A stretch of 46,813 bases of DNA, from assembly GCF_000341245.1 (NCBI RefSeq), contig NZ_ANAD01000012.1, forward strand, positions 1-46,813, in the 5' to 3' direction. A program made the position numbers and the translations under genes. Shown piece by piece: positions 23,873 to 31,849 of the stretch. Source of the stretch: Nocardiopsis halophila DSM 44494. GTDB lineage: Bacteria > Actinomycetota > Actinomycetes > Streptosporangiales > Streptosporangiaceae. The first letter of the stretch is position 1, and every line of letters begins with the position of its first letter. The notes beneath the pieces were generated by a model, which saw nothing but the letters and a program-made list of their open reading frames with translations, searched no databases and had not been told where the DNA came from.

Positions 23873-24964
23873 GTGACACTCCCCGCCTCGGCCCTGAACC
23901 CGGCCGCGTCCGCCGCGCGGACCTGCACGGTCGCGCTGCTCACGGACGCGCCCGCCACCGGGCGCATCGAGGACGGGCGGGCCCGGCGCTTCGCACTCAA
24001 GGGGCGCTCGCGCTCCGAGCAGTCCGCGCGCTTCATCGACTTCGCCCTCCAGGAGACGCGCGCGGGGCGGGCGGTCGTCGCCGTCTATCCCGCCTGGCGG
24101 GCCGAAGCGGCACAACGCGCGCTGCTGCACGCTCGCGCACGGGCCCTGACCGACGAGATCGCCGGTGTCGCGCTCGGCCTCTCCCCGCTCGCGCTGTCGG
24201 TTCTGGCCGACCGCCTGGCCGCGCTCGCAGCGGTCCACCCTCCAGGCGTCGTCGCCTCCGCCGCCAAGGAGCTGCCCCGGCACATGCTCTCCGGGGCCTG
24301 TCTGCACAGTGTGGCCGGGCTGAGCGCGCTGCCGACGTCCGTCGCCCTGCACGCGGCCTCCTACCTTCCCCGCACTACCTTCATCGCCTTGTGCTGCCCG
24401 CACCCCGCGGTGTTCCGGCTCCCGCACGGCGAGGTCGGGGAGTCCCTGCCCTCGCTCCCCTCGTCCGCCGACGCCCCCTTGGAGATCGTGGCCTCGTCGG
24501 GCGTCCACGGGGTCTCCTCCTTCGACGACGACCTCCTGCCCGCCCTGCGGACCGCCACGGCGCACGTCGGCCCTTTCCAGCCGCTGGGGGCGGAGTTCTG
24601 GGGGACGTCCCGGTACACCGAGTTCGCGGCGTTCGAGACCGGCCCCCGGGCGTCCGCCCGCGCCCTGAACGCGCTCCGCACGGTCCTGTGCCGCTGGTGC
24701 GGACAGCAGGTGGACGGCGCGACCTGTCCGTTCTGCCGCTCCCGTCTTCCCCTGCGCCCGCCGACGGCGCAGATCCCGACGCCCCGCTCCCCCGACCACC
24801 GGCCGGAGCCGCCCGCCCCAGCGCCCTCGCCCCGGTCCTCACCGCCCGTCCCGGCTCCGCGCCGGTCGCCCGCGTGGCCGCACCCGCCGGCGGGGCTTCC
24901 GCTGGCCCCCAACGGGACGCGTCCACCCCACCCCATCACCGCGCCGGGGGACCCCCGGGAGTGA
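23873..24964 (+). CDS. Uncharacterised zinc-ribbon protein, paralogue of the Tad-locus opener
   Basis: 363 residues. It aligns along most of its length with the protein at 29875-31014. Shared blocks are VALL, EQSARFIDFALQ / EQADAFIEFARA, AWRAEAAQRALLHARARALT / KWNAERAERVIAFARGALLT, DEI, LSPLALSVLADRL / ISPLALSLVSDQL, SYLPRTTFIAL / SYLPRTTFLAF, FWGTSRYTEF / YWGVRKYIEF, and a C-terminal CRWCGQQVDGATCPFC / CVWCRELVDGLMCPYC. The last is a CxxC...CxxC zinc ribbon. It ends in a Pro-rich tail of about 80 residues. No signal or membrane segment. The family is unknown to me. GTG 23873 was chosen for GGGAG 7 nt before it; both paralogues share the leader GGGAGTTCGC. Confidence 0.65.
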   Translation: MTLPASALNPAASAARTCTVALLTDAPATGRIEDGRARRFALKGRSRSEQSARFIDFALQETRAGRAVVAVYPAWRAEAAQRALLHARARALTDEIAGVALGLSPLALSVLADRLAALAAVHPPGVVASAAKELPRHMLSGACLHSVAGLSALPTSVALHAASYLPRTTFIALCCPHPAVFRLPHGEVGESLPSLPSSADAPLEIVASSGVHGVSSFDDDLLPALRTATAHVGPFQPLGAEFWGTSRYTEFAAFETGPRASARALNALRTVLCRWCGQQVDGATCPFCRSRLPLRPPTAQIPTPRSPDHRPEPPAPAPSPRSSPPVPAPRRSPAWPHPPAGLPLAPNGTRPPHPITAPGDPRE

Positions 24965-24996
24965 CCGGCCCGGTGCCCAGCCGCCATACTGGTGCC

Positions 24997-25314
24997 GTGG
25001 CCGAACGAGAGAACGCCGGAACGGGCGCGGCCTCCGCGCGTCCCCGGCTGGAGATCGAATACTGCACCCAGTGCCGCTGGCTGCCCCGTGCGTCCTGGAT
25101 GGCCCAGGAGCTGCTGACGACCTTCGAGGCCGACTTGGGCGAGGTGGCGCTCGTCCCCGGCAGCGGCGGGGTGTTCGAGGTGCGCCTGGACGGCGAGGCG
25201 ATCTGGTCGCGCAAGAGCGACGCCGCCTTCACCGACGCCGCCGACCTGAAGAAGGCCGTCCGCGACCGGGTGGCCCCCGGCCGCCCCCTGGGCCACTCCG
25301 ACCGCACCGGCTGA
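24997..25314 (+). CDS. Rdx (SelT/SelW/SelH) family thioredoxin-like protein
   Basis: 105 residues. EIEYCTQCRWLPRASWMAQE carries the CxxC redox motif of the selenoprotein W-like family. It is followed by VALVPGSGGVFEVRLDGEAI, then WSRKSDAAFTDAADLKKAVR. The first position of the motif is Cys, not selenocysteine. These small proteins are thought to act in redox regulation; the partner is unknown. Start choice is open. GTG 24997 follows a CATACT hexamer by 6 nt and may be leaderless. GTG 24961 overlaps the stop of the zinc-ribbon gene as GTGA and would add 12 residues. The conserved part begins only at about residue 16 either way. Confidence 0.82.
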   Translation: MAERENAGTGAASARPRLEIEYCTQCRWLPRASWMAQELLTTFEADLGEVALVPGSGGVFEVRLDGEAIWSRKSDAAFTDAADLKKAVRDRVAPGRPLGHSDRTG

Positions 25315-25477
25315 GGCCTCCGGCGCCGAGAGCCGCGGACGGGTCATCGGGGCGCGCGTCGTCCAGGCGATCGCGTCGGTACCCGCGTTCGCCGTCACCG
25401 GTCCCGGCTTCCTGTCGCCGGGCGTGTGCCGTTCCCTCGGATCCCTCAAGCGCGCTCCGCGCACCGGCCTGAAGCGC

Positions 25478-25705
25478 TCAGGCCCGGTGGACGTCCTCCA
25501 GCCACGGCTGGAGCCCCCGGTCCTGGAGGTACCACAGCAGGTTCTGCGCGGACGCGGCGTCAACGTCCCCGCCGTCCTCCCAGACCGCCTCGCATTCCTC
25601 GCACATGCGGAAGCGGGAGCCGTCGAGCGGCATCGGCACCCGGTAGTCCTCCACGAAGCCGAACGTGCAGAGGGGACAGCGCAGCATCGGCTCGTCGTCG
25701 GTCAT
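25478..25705 (-). CDS. Small zinc-ribbon protein
   Basis: 75 residues. Two Cys pairs, RCPLC near the start and MCEECEAVW in the middle, should bind one zinc. The rest is acidic with a hydrophobic C-terminal helix (NLLWYLQDRGLQPWLEDV). It starts 226 nt from the hypX start on the opposite strand, so the two are divergent and may share control. The ATG is preceded by AAGGG. Function unknown; small ribbons of this type may bind nucleic acid or chaperone metal. Confidence 0.6.
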   Translation of the reverse strand: MTDDEPMLRCPLCTFGFVEDYRVPMPLDGSRFRMCEECEAVWEDGGDVDAASAQNLLWYLQDRGLQPWLEDVHRA

Positions 25706-25931
25706 GGCCCCACCCTTTCCCCGACCGCCGCGCTGCGCAAGCGCGCGGTACCACAGGCCCCGCCCTCCCCCAGTGGCCGAACCCGCACGGACTGTGATGG
25801 CATGGGCACCTCGGAACTTCCGCCACAATGGTCGCGGTCCGGAAATGTGTGCCCAGATGACGCATTTCGCGACCTTCGCCCCTAGTGAGCCGGCGCCCCT
25901 CCCCAGTTCCCCGCCCCTGAAGGGAGCCCCC

Positions 25932-27653
25932 GTGCGAGTCCTCCTGCTGTGCTCGGCCTTCAACGGCCTCAGCCAGCGCACTTGGATCGAGCTGCGACGC
26001 GCAGGACACGACGTGTCCGTCGAGCTCGCCATCGACGAGGAGACCATGGTCGAGGCCGTGGAGCTGGCCCGGCCGGAGCTCATCATCTGTCCGTTCCTCA
26101 AGGACCGCGTCCCTGAACGGATCTGGAAGAACCACCGAACGGTCATCGTGCACCCCGGCCCGCCAGGCGACCGGGGGCCCTCCTCCCTCGACTGGGCCAT
26201 CACCGAAGGCGCACCCGAGTGGGGGGTGACCGCCCTCCAGGCCGTCGAGGAGATGGACGCCGGCCCGATCTGGGGGTGGCGCACCTTCCCCCTCCCCGAG
26301 CAGCCGCCGAAGAAGAGCTCGGTGTACAACGGACCGGTCACCGAGGCGGCCGTGGCACTGGTGCACGAGGTCGTCGCCAAGGCCGCCGACCCGTACTTCC
26401 TTCCCGAGCCGCTGGACTACGAGCGGCCCGAGGTCACCGGTCGGCTGCGGCCCACCATGCGCCAGGACGACCGGGCCTTCCGCTGGAGCGACCCCACCTC
26501 CCGCATCCTGCGCAAGGTGCGCGCCGCCGACGGGGCGCCGGGCGTGCGCACCACCCTGTGCGGCGCCGAGGTGCGAGTGTTCGACGCCGAGGAGGGGCCC
26601 CGGGTCTCCGCCGAGCCCGGCACGGTGGCCGCGCGCAGCGACGGCCGGGTGCTGGTGGCCACCGGCGACGGCGGCCTGTGGGTGGGCCACCTCAAGGTCG
26701 GAGCGCCCGGCGAGCCGGGCGCGATCAAGCTGCCGGCGGCCACCGCCCTCGGTTCCCTGATCGAGGGCGTGCCCAACGCCGACCCGAGCGTGCTTCCGGC
26801 CGACCTCGGATACGGCGACGGGGAGATCGTCTACCGCCGCAGCGGCACGGTGGGCGTGCTGACGTTCGACTTCTACAACGGCGCCATGTCCACCGAGCAG
26901 TGCGTGCGCCTGACGGCGGGGCTGCGCCACGCCGTCCGCCAGGACACCCGGGTGCTGCTCCTGCGCGGCGGAGAGGTCTTCTCCAACGGGATCCACCTCA
27001 ACGCCATCGAGGCGGCCGAGGACCCCGAGGGCGAGGCCTGGCGCAACATCCAGGCCATCGACGACGTGTGCCGGGAGATCATCACCTGCTCCTCCCAGCT
27101 GACCGTTGCCTCCGTGGGCGGAGGGGCCGGGGCCGGCGGGGTGATGCTCGCCCTGGGCGCCGACCGGGTGCTGGTGCGCCAGGGGGCGGTGCTCAACCCG
27201 CACTACGCCACGATGGGGCTGTTCGGCTCGGAGTACTGGACCTATGTGCTGCCGCGCCGGGTGGGCGACGCCGCCGCGGCGGCGCTCACCGGAGAGTGCC
27301 TGCCCATCGGCGCCGAACAGGCGGTGGAGCTGGGCATGGCCGACGAGGCCCTGGGCGGGTCCCGCCCGGAGTACGAGGAGGCGGCGCTGGCGTACGCGCG
27401 GCGCCTGGCCGACCGGGGCAACTTCGAGCGCGTGCTCCAGGCCAAGAACGACCTGCGCCAGGCGGACGAGCGCCGCCGCCCGCTGGAGACCTACCGGGTG
27501 GCCGAGCTGGCGGAGATGAGCCGCGACATCTTCGACGACCGCAACGGCTTCCGGGAGGCCCGACGGTCCTTCGTCCACAAGCACAAGGCCGACGCCACCC
27601 CGGCCAACCTGGCGGACCACCGCGCCCCGACCATGCGCGACGTGATGGTCTGA
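25932..27653 (+). CDS. hypX: HypX/HoxX hydrogenase maturation protein (CO-ligand synthesis)
   Basis: 573 residues. The N-terminal half is a formyl-transferase fold (MRVLLLCSAFNGLSQRTWIE, VIVHPGPPGDRGPSSLDWAI, WGVTALQAVEEMDAGPIW). The C-terminal half is an enoyl-CoA hydratase/isomerase fold (VGVLTFDFYNGAMSTEQCVR, LLLRGGEVFSNGIHLNAIEA, SVGGGAGAGGVMLALGADRV). This fusion is specific for HypX, which makes the CO ligand of the NiFe centre from formyl-tetrahydrofolate in aerobic hydrogenase producers. No hydrogenase or other hyp gene is in the window, so the partner must lie beyond it or be far away. GTG 25932 was chosen for AGGGAG before it and because the MRVLLL strand begins the fold. A terminator follows. 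Confidence 0.9.
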   Translation: MRVLLLCSAFNGLSQRTWIELRRAGHDVSVELAIDEETMVEAVELARPELIICPFLKDRVPERIWKNHRTVIVHPGPPGDRGPSSLDWAITEGAPEWGVTALQAVEEMDAGPIWGWRTFPLPEQPPKKSSVYNGPVTEAAVALVHEVVAKAADPYFLPEPLDYERPEVTGRLRPTMRQDDRAFRWSDPTSRILRKVRAADGAPGVRTTLCGAEVRVFDAEEGPRVSAEPGTVAARSDGRVLVATGDGGLWVGHLKVGAPGEPGAIKLPAATALGSLIEGVPNADPSVLPADLGYGDGEIVYRRSGTVGVLTFDFYNGAMSTEQCVRLTAGLRHAVRQDTRVLLLRGGEVFSNGIHLNAIEAAEDPEGEAWRNIQAIDDVCREIITCSSQLTVASVGGGAGAGGVMLALGADRVLVRQGAVLNPHYATMGLFGSEYWTYVLPRRVGDAAAAALTGECLPIGAEQAVELGMADEALGGSRPEYEEAALAYARRLADRGNFERVLQAKNDLRQADERRRPLETYRVAELAEMSRDIFDDRNGFREARRSFVHKHKADATPANLADHRAPTMRDVMV

Positions 27654-27666
27654 CCCTCCCGTCTCC

Positions 27667-27695
27667 GGGCCCCGGCCTGCAGGAGGCCGGGGCCC
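27667..27695 (+). terminator. Intrinsic terminator after hypX
   Basis: A 12-bp perfect stem (GGGCCCCGGCCT at 27667-27678 with AGGCCGGGGCCC at 27684-27695) lies 14 nt after the stop. Confidence 0.8.
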
Positions 27696-27825
27696 GTCCT
27701 CCTCACGGTCGTCCGCGGCGACGACCATGGCAGAGGACATGACAGATGTCAGACCGGAGGGCTCATTCCTGTCACCCTGCACCGATGACCGGAACGACTA
27801 CCCAGTGGGCCCGCCGCACGGAACG

Positions 27826-28635
27826 ATGTGGACCATGACGAACTCGCCTGCTCCGAACGGCCCTCAAGAGGCCGCGGACGGGGCTTCGGGCCCGCCCCCG
27901 GACACAGCCGCCGGCACCGGCGCCAACGGCCCGGCTCCGGCCGACCTACCGGACCCGGACGACCGCCCTTACCTCCCCTGGCGCGGCAAGGCGACACGGA
28001 CGGACAAGGCGCTGGCCGCCACGCTCCTCGGGATCACGGTCCTCCTCCTGCTCCTCTGGCCGCTGCGGCCGTTCATGATCGCGTCGGCCCCGGTGGCACT
28101 CGCCTTCGCCACCGGAAGCAAGGCGGCGACGGGCGGGGTCGCCGCGTTCGCGGCGGTGGGGGAGTATCCGCTGTGGCTCGCCCTGCTGGCGGGAACGGTC
28201 GGCATGGCCAAGTTCGACTGGCTGTTCTGGTGGACCGGCCGCCAGTGGGGCCAGGGCATCGTGAACATGTTCGCCCAAGGGGACAGGGCCAGGCGGTTCG
28301 CCGCCAAGGCCCACAACTTCAACCCGTGGATCCTCAGGGCCGCGGTCCTCCTGGCCGTACTGCCCGGGGTCCCCACCGCGCTGGTCTTCGCCATGGCCGG
28401 CTGGACCGGAATGCGCCTCGGAACGTTCCTCCTGTTCAACCTCCTCGGCACGGCGTCCATGGCTGGCGTGGTCGTGGCAGCGGGATACGCCGCAGGCGAG
28501 CAGGGGGTAGAGCTGATCACCACGATCGACAGCTATGCGCTCTGGATCAGCCTGGCCATCATCGTCGCAATGGCCTACCTGGGCGCCCGAAAGGCGAACC
28601 ACGGCACGGCGACGACGCAGACCCCCGCAGAATGA
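27826..28635 (+). CDS. VTT/DedA-like integral membrane protein
   Basis: 269 residues. A Pro/Ala/Asp-rich cytoplasmic N-terminus of about 55 residues is followed by five or six hydrophobic segments: LAATLLGITVLLLLLWPL, VALAFATG..., LWLALLAGTVGMAKFDWLFW, ILRAAVLLAVLPGVPTALVF, LGTFLLFNLLGTASMAGVVV and WISLAIIVAMAYLGA. The middle (FDWLFWWTGRQWGQGIVNMF, then PWILRAAVLLAVLPGVPTAL) fits the VTT domain of DedA proteins, which move undecaprenyl phosphate or other lipids. The start is uncertain: ATG 27826 and ATG 27835 are equally weak, and codon use is poor before them. Confidence 0.6.
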   Translation: MWTMTNSPAPNGPQEAADGASGPPPDTAAGTGANGPAPADLPDPDDRPYLPWRGKATRTDKALAATLLGITVLLLLLWPLRPFMIASAPVALAFATGSKAATGGVAAFAAVGEYPLWLALLAGTVGMAKFDWLFWWTGRQWGQGIVNMFAQGDRARRFAAKAHNFNPWILRAAVLLAVLPGVPTALVFAMAGWTGMRLGTFLLFNLLGTASMAGVVVAAGYAAGEQGVELITTIDSYALWISLAIIVAMAYLGARKANHGTATTQTPAE

Positions 28636-28683
28636 CCCGCGGCCGTGTTCCCCGACCTCATCCACCGGCCCCTGAGTCGGACC

Positions 28684-28689
28684 TAAGAT
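28684..28689 (+). promoter_or_regulatory. -10 element, leaderless start of the Uma2 gene
   Basis: TAAGAT ends 6 nt before the ATG at 28696, with no Shine-Dalgarno sequence in between. Confidence 0.55.
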
Positions 28690-28695
28690 GAACGC

Positions 28696-29292
28696 ATGGA
28701 CCGTCTGCCGGAATGGGCCACGTCGCCGGAGTCCCTCCTTCTCACCGAGGAACAGTACGAGGCGCTCCCAGATCAGGTCCGTAAGCTGATCGAGGTCATC
28801 GACGGCCACGTCGTCTTCTGCCAGAGCGGCACACCTGAACACAGCGACGTCGCCCGACGCCTGGCCAACGCATTCGAGTCGGCAAAGCCCGCGGCTCCGT
28901 GCCGCAGGGTCTCCACCGACATCGACGTCTATTTCGTCAGGCGGACGCGGCGCGACGGGAAACTGTCCTTTCGCCGCCCTGGCGTCTCGATCTATCGCTG
29001 CATCGAACGAGGCTCCAAAGTGACGACCGCCGGAACCGAGCTGGTGGTCGAGGTCGTGTCCCCGGGATCCGGTTCGACCGATACCGTGGACAAGCTCGCG
29101 GAGTACGCGAACGAAGGCATATCGGTGTACCTCGTCGTGTTCCTCGGCGACGACCTTCTGGTGAGCGCGATCCGCGAGTACCGCCTGGACTGGGCGAGCA
29201 GGACCTATCGCCTGGCGGAGACGCACGAAGGCGCACTCGAACTCGAGCACCCGTTCGCGATGAGCGTCCCCTTCAGCGACCTCGACGGGTGA
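28696..29292 (+). CDS. Uma2-family (DUF820) restriction-endonuclease-fold protein
   Basis: 198 residues. The PD-(D/E)XK-like layout of the Uma2 family is present: LTEEQYEALPDQVRKLIEVI with IDGHVV, HSDVARRLANAF, TDIDVYF, RRPGVSIYR, then LVVEVVSPGSGSTDTVDKLA and EYANEGISVYLVV. In many members the middle motif reads RxPDV; here it is RRPGV, so the catalytic Asp is replaced by Gly and nuclease activity is doubtful. The EVVSPGS and K residues are kept. These proteins are abundant in actinomycetes and cyanobacteria and have no settled function. GC content is lower than in the genes to its left, which may mark a transferred gene. Confidence 0.78.
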   Translation: MDRLPEWATSPESLLLTEEQYEALPDQVRKLIEVIDGHVVFCQSGTPEHSDVARRLANAFESAKPAAPCRRVSTDIDVYFVRRTRRDGKLSFRRPGVSIYRCIERGSKVTTAGTELVVEVVSPGSGSTDTVDKLAEYANEGISVYLVVFLGDDLLVSAIREYRLDWASRTYRLAETHEGALELEHPFAMSVPFSDLDG

Positions 29293-29305
29293 ACACACGT
29301 GCGGC

Positions 29306-29325
29306 GCTCCTAGGGAGCTTTTCTT
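29306..29325 (+). terminator. Short intrinsic terminator after the Uma2 gene
   Basis: GCTCC-TAG-GGAGC followed by TTTTCTT, 14 nt after the stop codon. The stem is short but the T tract is unusually good for this genome. Confidence 0.65.
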
Positions 29326-29874
29326 GGATCACCCCTTAGAGCAACGGTCGGCGCCCGCGCGTTGAGCCGTCGGGGCGCCCCGGAGGGGCACCGGACGCTC
29401 TGCCAGACTGGAGGAGGCGAAGAGGAACACGGGCATGTAGGGAACCGGCCTCCGCGTCGCCGGCGGGGGAGGCCCCGTTCGCAGGCCCCGAAGGAATACC
29501 TCCTGCGCACCGCCTTCTTGGCCGGAACCGGCCAAGGGCTCCCCCTCCCCTCACGGCCGCGGAGCAGGCAGGGTTCACCTGCGATTCCGCCAGAGGACGG
29601 AACCCGTCCCCCATCGCCGGCGTCTCAGCCCTTGCGAGGGGGCCTCTGCTGCTCAGAGGCACCGCGTCCGAGCGGCCGCACCGCCCCCAGCCAGAACCCG
29701 AGGGGCCGACGGGAGGAATCGACGGCAGGACCGGCCGTACACAGCGCACCACGGCGCACACGCGTGGTCAGACGCGCGCAGTAAGCTGTCCCACCACGGA
29801 ATCCTCCCAAACAGCGCGACCACGACGACTCGCCGCACGTCCCCATCCCCCTTGATCATTGGGAGTTCGCTGAA
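29326..29874. other. Hairpin-rich gap before the Tad locus
   Basis: About 550 bases without a supported gene. It holds two clear hairpins, GGCCTCC/GGAGGCC (29447-29453 and 29468-29474) and CTTGGCCGG-AA-CCGGCCAAG (29517-29536). A TAAGCT hexamer at 29782-29787 could be the -10 of the Tad operon, giving a leader of about 80 nt before the GTG at 29875. The hairpin stretch could be a small RNA, but nothing proves it. Confidence 0.35.
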
Positions 29875-31014
29875 GTGACCACCCGTTCCTCCAGAAGCGT
29901 CAGCGCTGTCGCCCTCCTCGGTGACTACCCGAGCACTGGCCTCCTCGGGGCACACCAGGCCGAGCGCTTCCCCATGACCGGTGAGGACAAAGGCGAGCAG
30001 GCGGACGCGTTCATCGAGTTCGCGCGGGCCAATCTGGAGCAGGGGCGCAAGGTCACCGCGCTGTACGCCAAGTGGAACGCCGAGCGCGCCGAGCGTGTCA
30101 TCGCCTTCGCCCGAGGCGCGCTGCTCACCGACGAGATCGGGCAGATCCCGCTCGACATCTCCCCGCTCGCCCTGTCCCTGGTCTCCGACCAGCTCTCCTA
30201 CATGTCCCCTTACCTGCCGGCCGGGGTGACCGCCTCCCTCGCCCACGAGCTGTGCCGACACGTGCTCGCGGGCGCCTGGCTCAAGCGGGTGAACAACCTG
30301 GCGACGATTCCGATCACGTTCAAGCAGCACATCGGCTCCTACCTGCCCCGCACCACATTTCTGGCGTTCAACGCACCGGTGAAGCGCGTCGGCCGGGTGA
30401 AGAAGCGCGATCCCCGTCCCAACCTGCCCAACCGGCCCCTGGACCCGGTCCAGGTCCTGGTATGCCGCCCCGACGACTACAGCCTTGACGAGTTCAACGA
30501 ACAGCTCACCCCCGCGCTCAAGGCGGTCTCCCTGAACGCGCTTCCCGAGCAGCCGCTCGGGCCCAAGTACTGGGGGGTCCGCAAGTACATCGAATTCATC
30601 GTCTTCAGCGCCCACCCCCAGGCCCTCACGAGCACCCCCCGGGCCATCCGCCCCTCCACCTGCGTCTGGTGCCGGGAGCTGGTGGACGGCCTCATGTGCC
30701 CCTACTGCGGCAGTATCAACCAGCCCCCTGTCGGCCGACCGCCCACACGCGGCGCGGACGTCCCCGCCCCTCCGACCAAGAGCACCGGGGAGCACATCCG
30801 CCCCGCGTGGGTCGGAGCACAGCGCCAAGGCGGCCCGACCGGCCCCCAGCAGCCCCATCCCGGAAGCGCGGCACCGCAGCCGCACTCCGGTCGACCCGTG
30901 CCTCCCGACGGAGGCCACCCCAGCGGCCCCCAGCCCCGGGCGGCACAGGAGCACCGTCCTCCCGACAACGCGGCCTACCCGCGCACGTCCCCGGCCGGGC
31001 CGTCGAGCGCCTGA
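29875..31014 (+). CDS. Uncharacterised zinc-ribbon protein opening the Tad locus
   Basis: 379 residues. A globular N-terminal domain (about residues 1-255: RFPMTGEDKGEQADAFIEFA, KWNAERAERVIAFARGALLT, LDISPLALSLVSDQLSYM, IGSYLPRTTFLAFN, YWGVRKYIEFIVF) leads to a zinc ribbon (CVWCRELVDGLMCPYC) and a Pro/Gly-rich tail. Cytoplasmic by sequence. It is a paralogue of the protein at 23873. cpaB follows after 65 nt, so it probably belongs to the pilus operon. A role in pilus assembly or its control is likely from position alone. GTG is preceded by GGGAG at 9 nt, in the leader GGGAGTTCGC shared with the paralogue. Confidence 0.65.
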   Translation: MTTRSSRSVSAVALLGDYPSTGLLGAHQAERFPMTGEDKGEQADAFIEFARANLEQGRKVTALYAKWNAERAERVIAFARGALLTDEIGQIPLDISPLALSLVSDQLSYMSPYLPAGVTASLAHELCRHVLAGAWLKRVNNLATIPITFKQHIGSYLPRTTFLAFNAPVKRVGRVKKRDPRPNLPNRPLDPVQVLVCRPDDYSLDEFNEQLTPALKAVSLNALPEQPLGPKYWGVRKYIEFIVFSAHPQALTSTPRAIRPSTCVWCRELVDGLMCPYCGSINQPPVGRPPTRGADVPAPPTKSTGEHIRPAWVGAQRQGGPTGPQQPHPGSAAPQPHSGRPVPPDGGHPSGPQPRAAQEHRPPDNAAYPRTSPAGPSSA

Positions 31015-31079
31015 GCGCGGCACCGACCCGCCCGCACGAATCCGAGTCCCTGCCCCCTCCTCCCTAGGAACAGAAGCGT

Positions 31080-31847
31080 ATGAACCCCCGCCAGCGACGC
31101 GGCCTCCTGCTTATGATCGTCGCCGGTATCGGCGCCGTCGCGGTCTTCCTGACCGTGGTCTCCTATGTGAACGGCATCAACCGGGAACTGGGCACCTACC
31201 GCACCACCCTGCGCCTGACCCAGGACATCTCCCCCTACCAGCCGATCACCGAGGAGATGGTCGAGGAGCACCAGGTCCCCGCACGGTTCTTCGACGAGGA
31301 GACCTTCATCTCCAACCTGGACCAGGTGCTGGACCAGCCTGGACGCACCCCCGTCTCCTCCACGTACATCGCGGAGGGATCGCTTCTCCAGACCAGCATG
31401 GTCATCCCCGCCCCGCAGCTGGAGGCGGGCGAGCGGGAGATCGCCATCATGGTCAACGCGGAGACCGGCGTCGCGGGCAAGGTCAGCCGCCAGTCCCGGG
31501 TCGACATCTACGCCACGTTCCCGGCGGACGGGGAGGGCGACAGCTGTGCCACGCGCGTCCTCACCGACGTCGAGGTCCTGGAGGTCGGCCAGGTCGGCCA
31601 GAGCACCGATGAGTCCGGCATGACATCGGCGACGGTCCCGGTCACCTTCCGCCTCAACCCGCAGGACACCTTGCAGCTCACCTACGCCGAGGCCTTCTCC
31701 GCCTCACTCCGGCTCGGCCTCATCAGCCCCGAAGGCTCCGGCGACCCGGGGAACATCCAGTTCTGCAGCAGCGACCAGCAGGACCTCGAGGCCGAGGGCC
31801 AGAACAACAGCGAGGAGCAGCAGGACGGCCAAGAGGAGCCGAACTAG
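31080..31847 (+). CDS. cpaB: Flp pilus assembly protein CpaB/RcpC (SAF domain)
   Basis: 255 residues. One N-terminal membrane helix (GLLLMIVAGIGAVAVFLTVV) is followed by a SAF-type domain (LTQDISPYQPITEEMVEEHQ, TYIAEGSLLQTSMV) and the CpaB/RcpC body (EREIAIMVNAETGVAGKVSR, SRVDIYATFPADG, VTFRLNPQDTLQLTYAEAFS). It ends in a Gln/Glu-rich tail. In Gram-negatives it works with the secretin; here, with no outer membrane, it probably shapes the pilus channel or contacts the wall. ATG with AGGAA before it. The stop lies two bases before the cpaE start. Confidence 0.85.
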   Translation: MNPRQRRGLLLMIVAGIGAVAVFLTVVSYVNGINRELGTYRTTLRLTQDISPYQPITEEMVEEHQVPARFFDEETFISNLDQVLDQPGRTPVSSTYIAEGSLLQTSMVIPAPQLEAGEREIAIMVNAETGVAGKVSRQSRVDIYATFPADGEGDSCATRVLTDVEVLEVGQVGQSTDESGMTSATVPVTFRLNPQDTLQLTYAEAFSASLRLGLISPEGSGDPGNIQFCSSDQQDLEAEGQNNSEEQQDGQEEPN

Positions 31848-31849
31848 TC

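Noticed and set aside
23381-23900. Integrated element at tRNA-His
   Set aside because: No integrase, no repeat of the tRNA 3' end and an ordinary terminator right after the tRNA.
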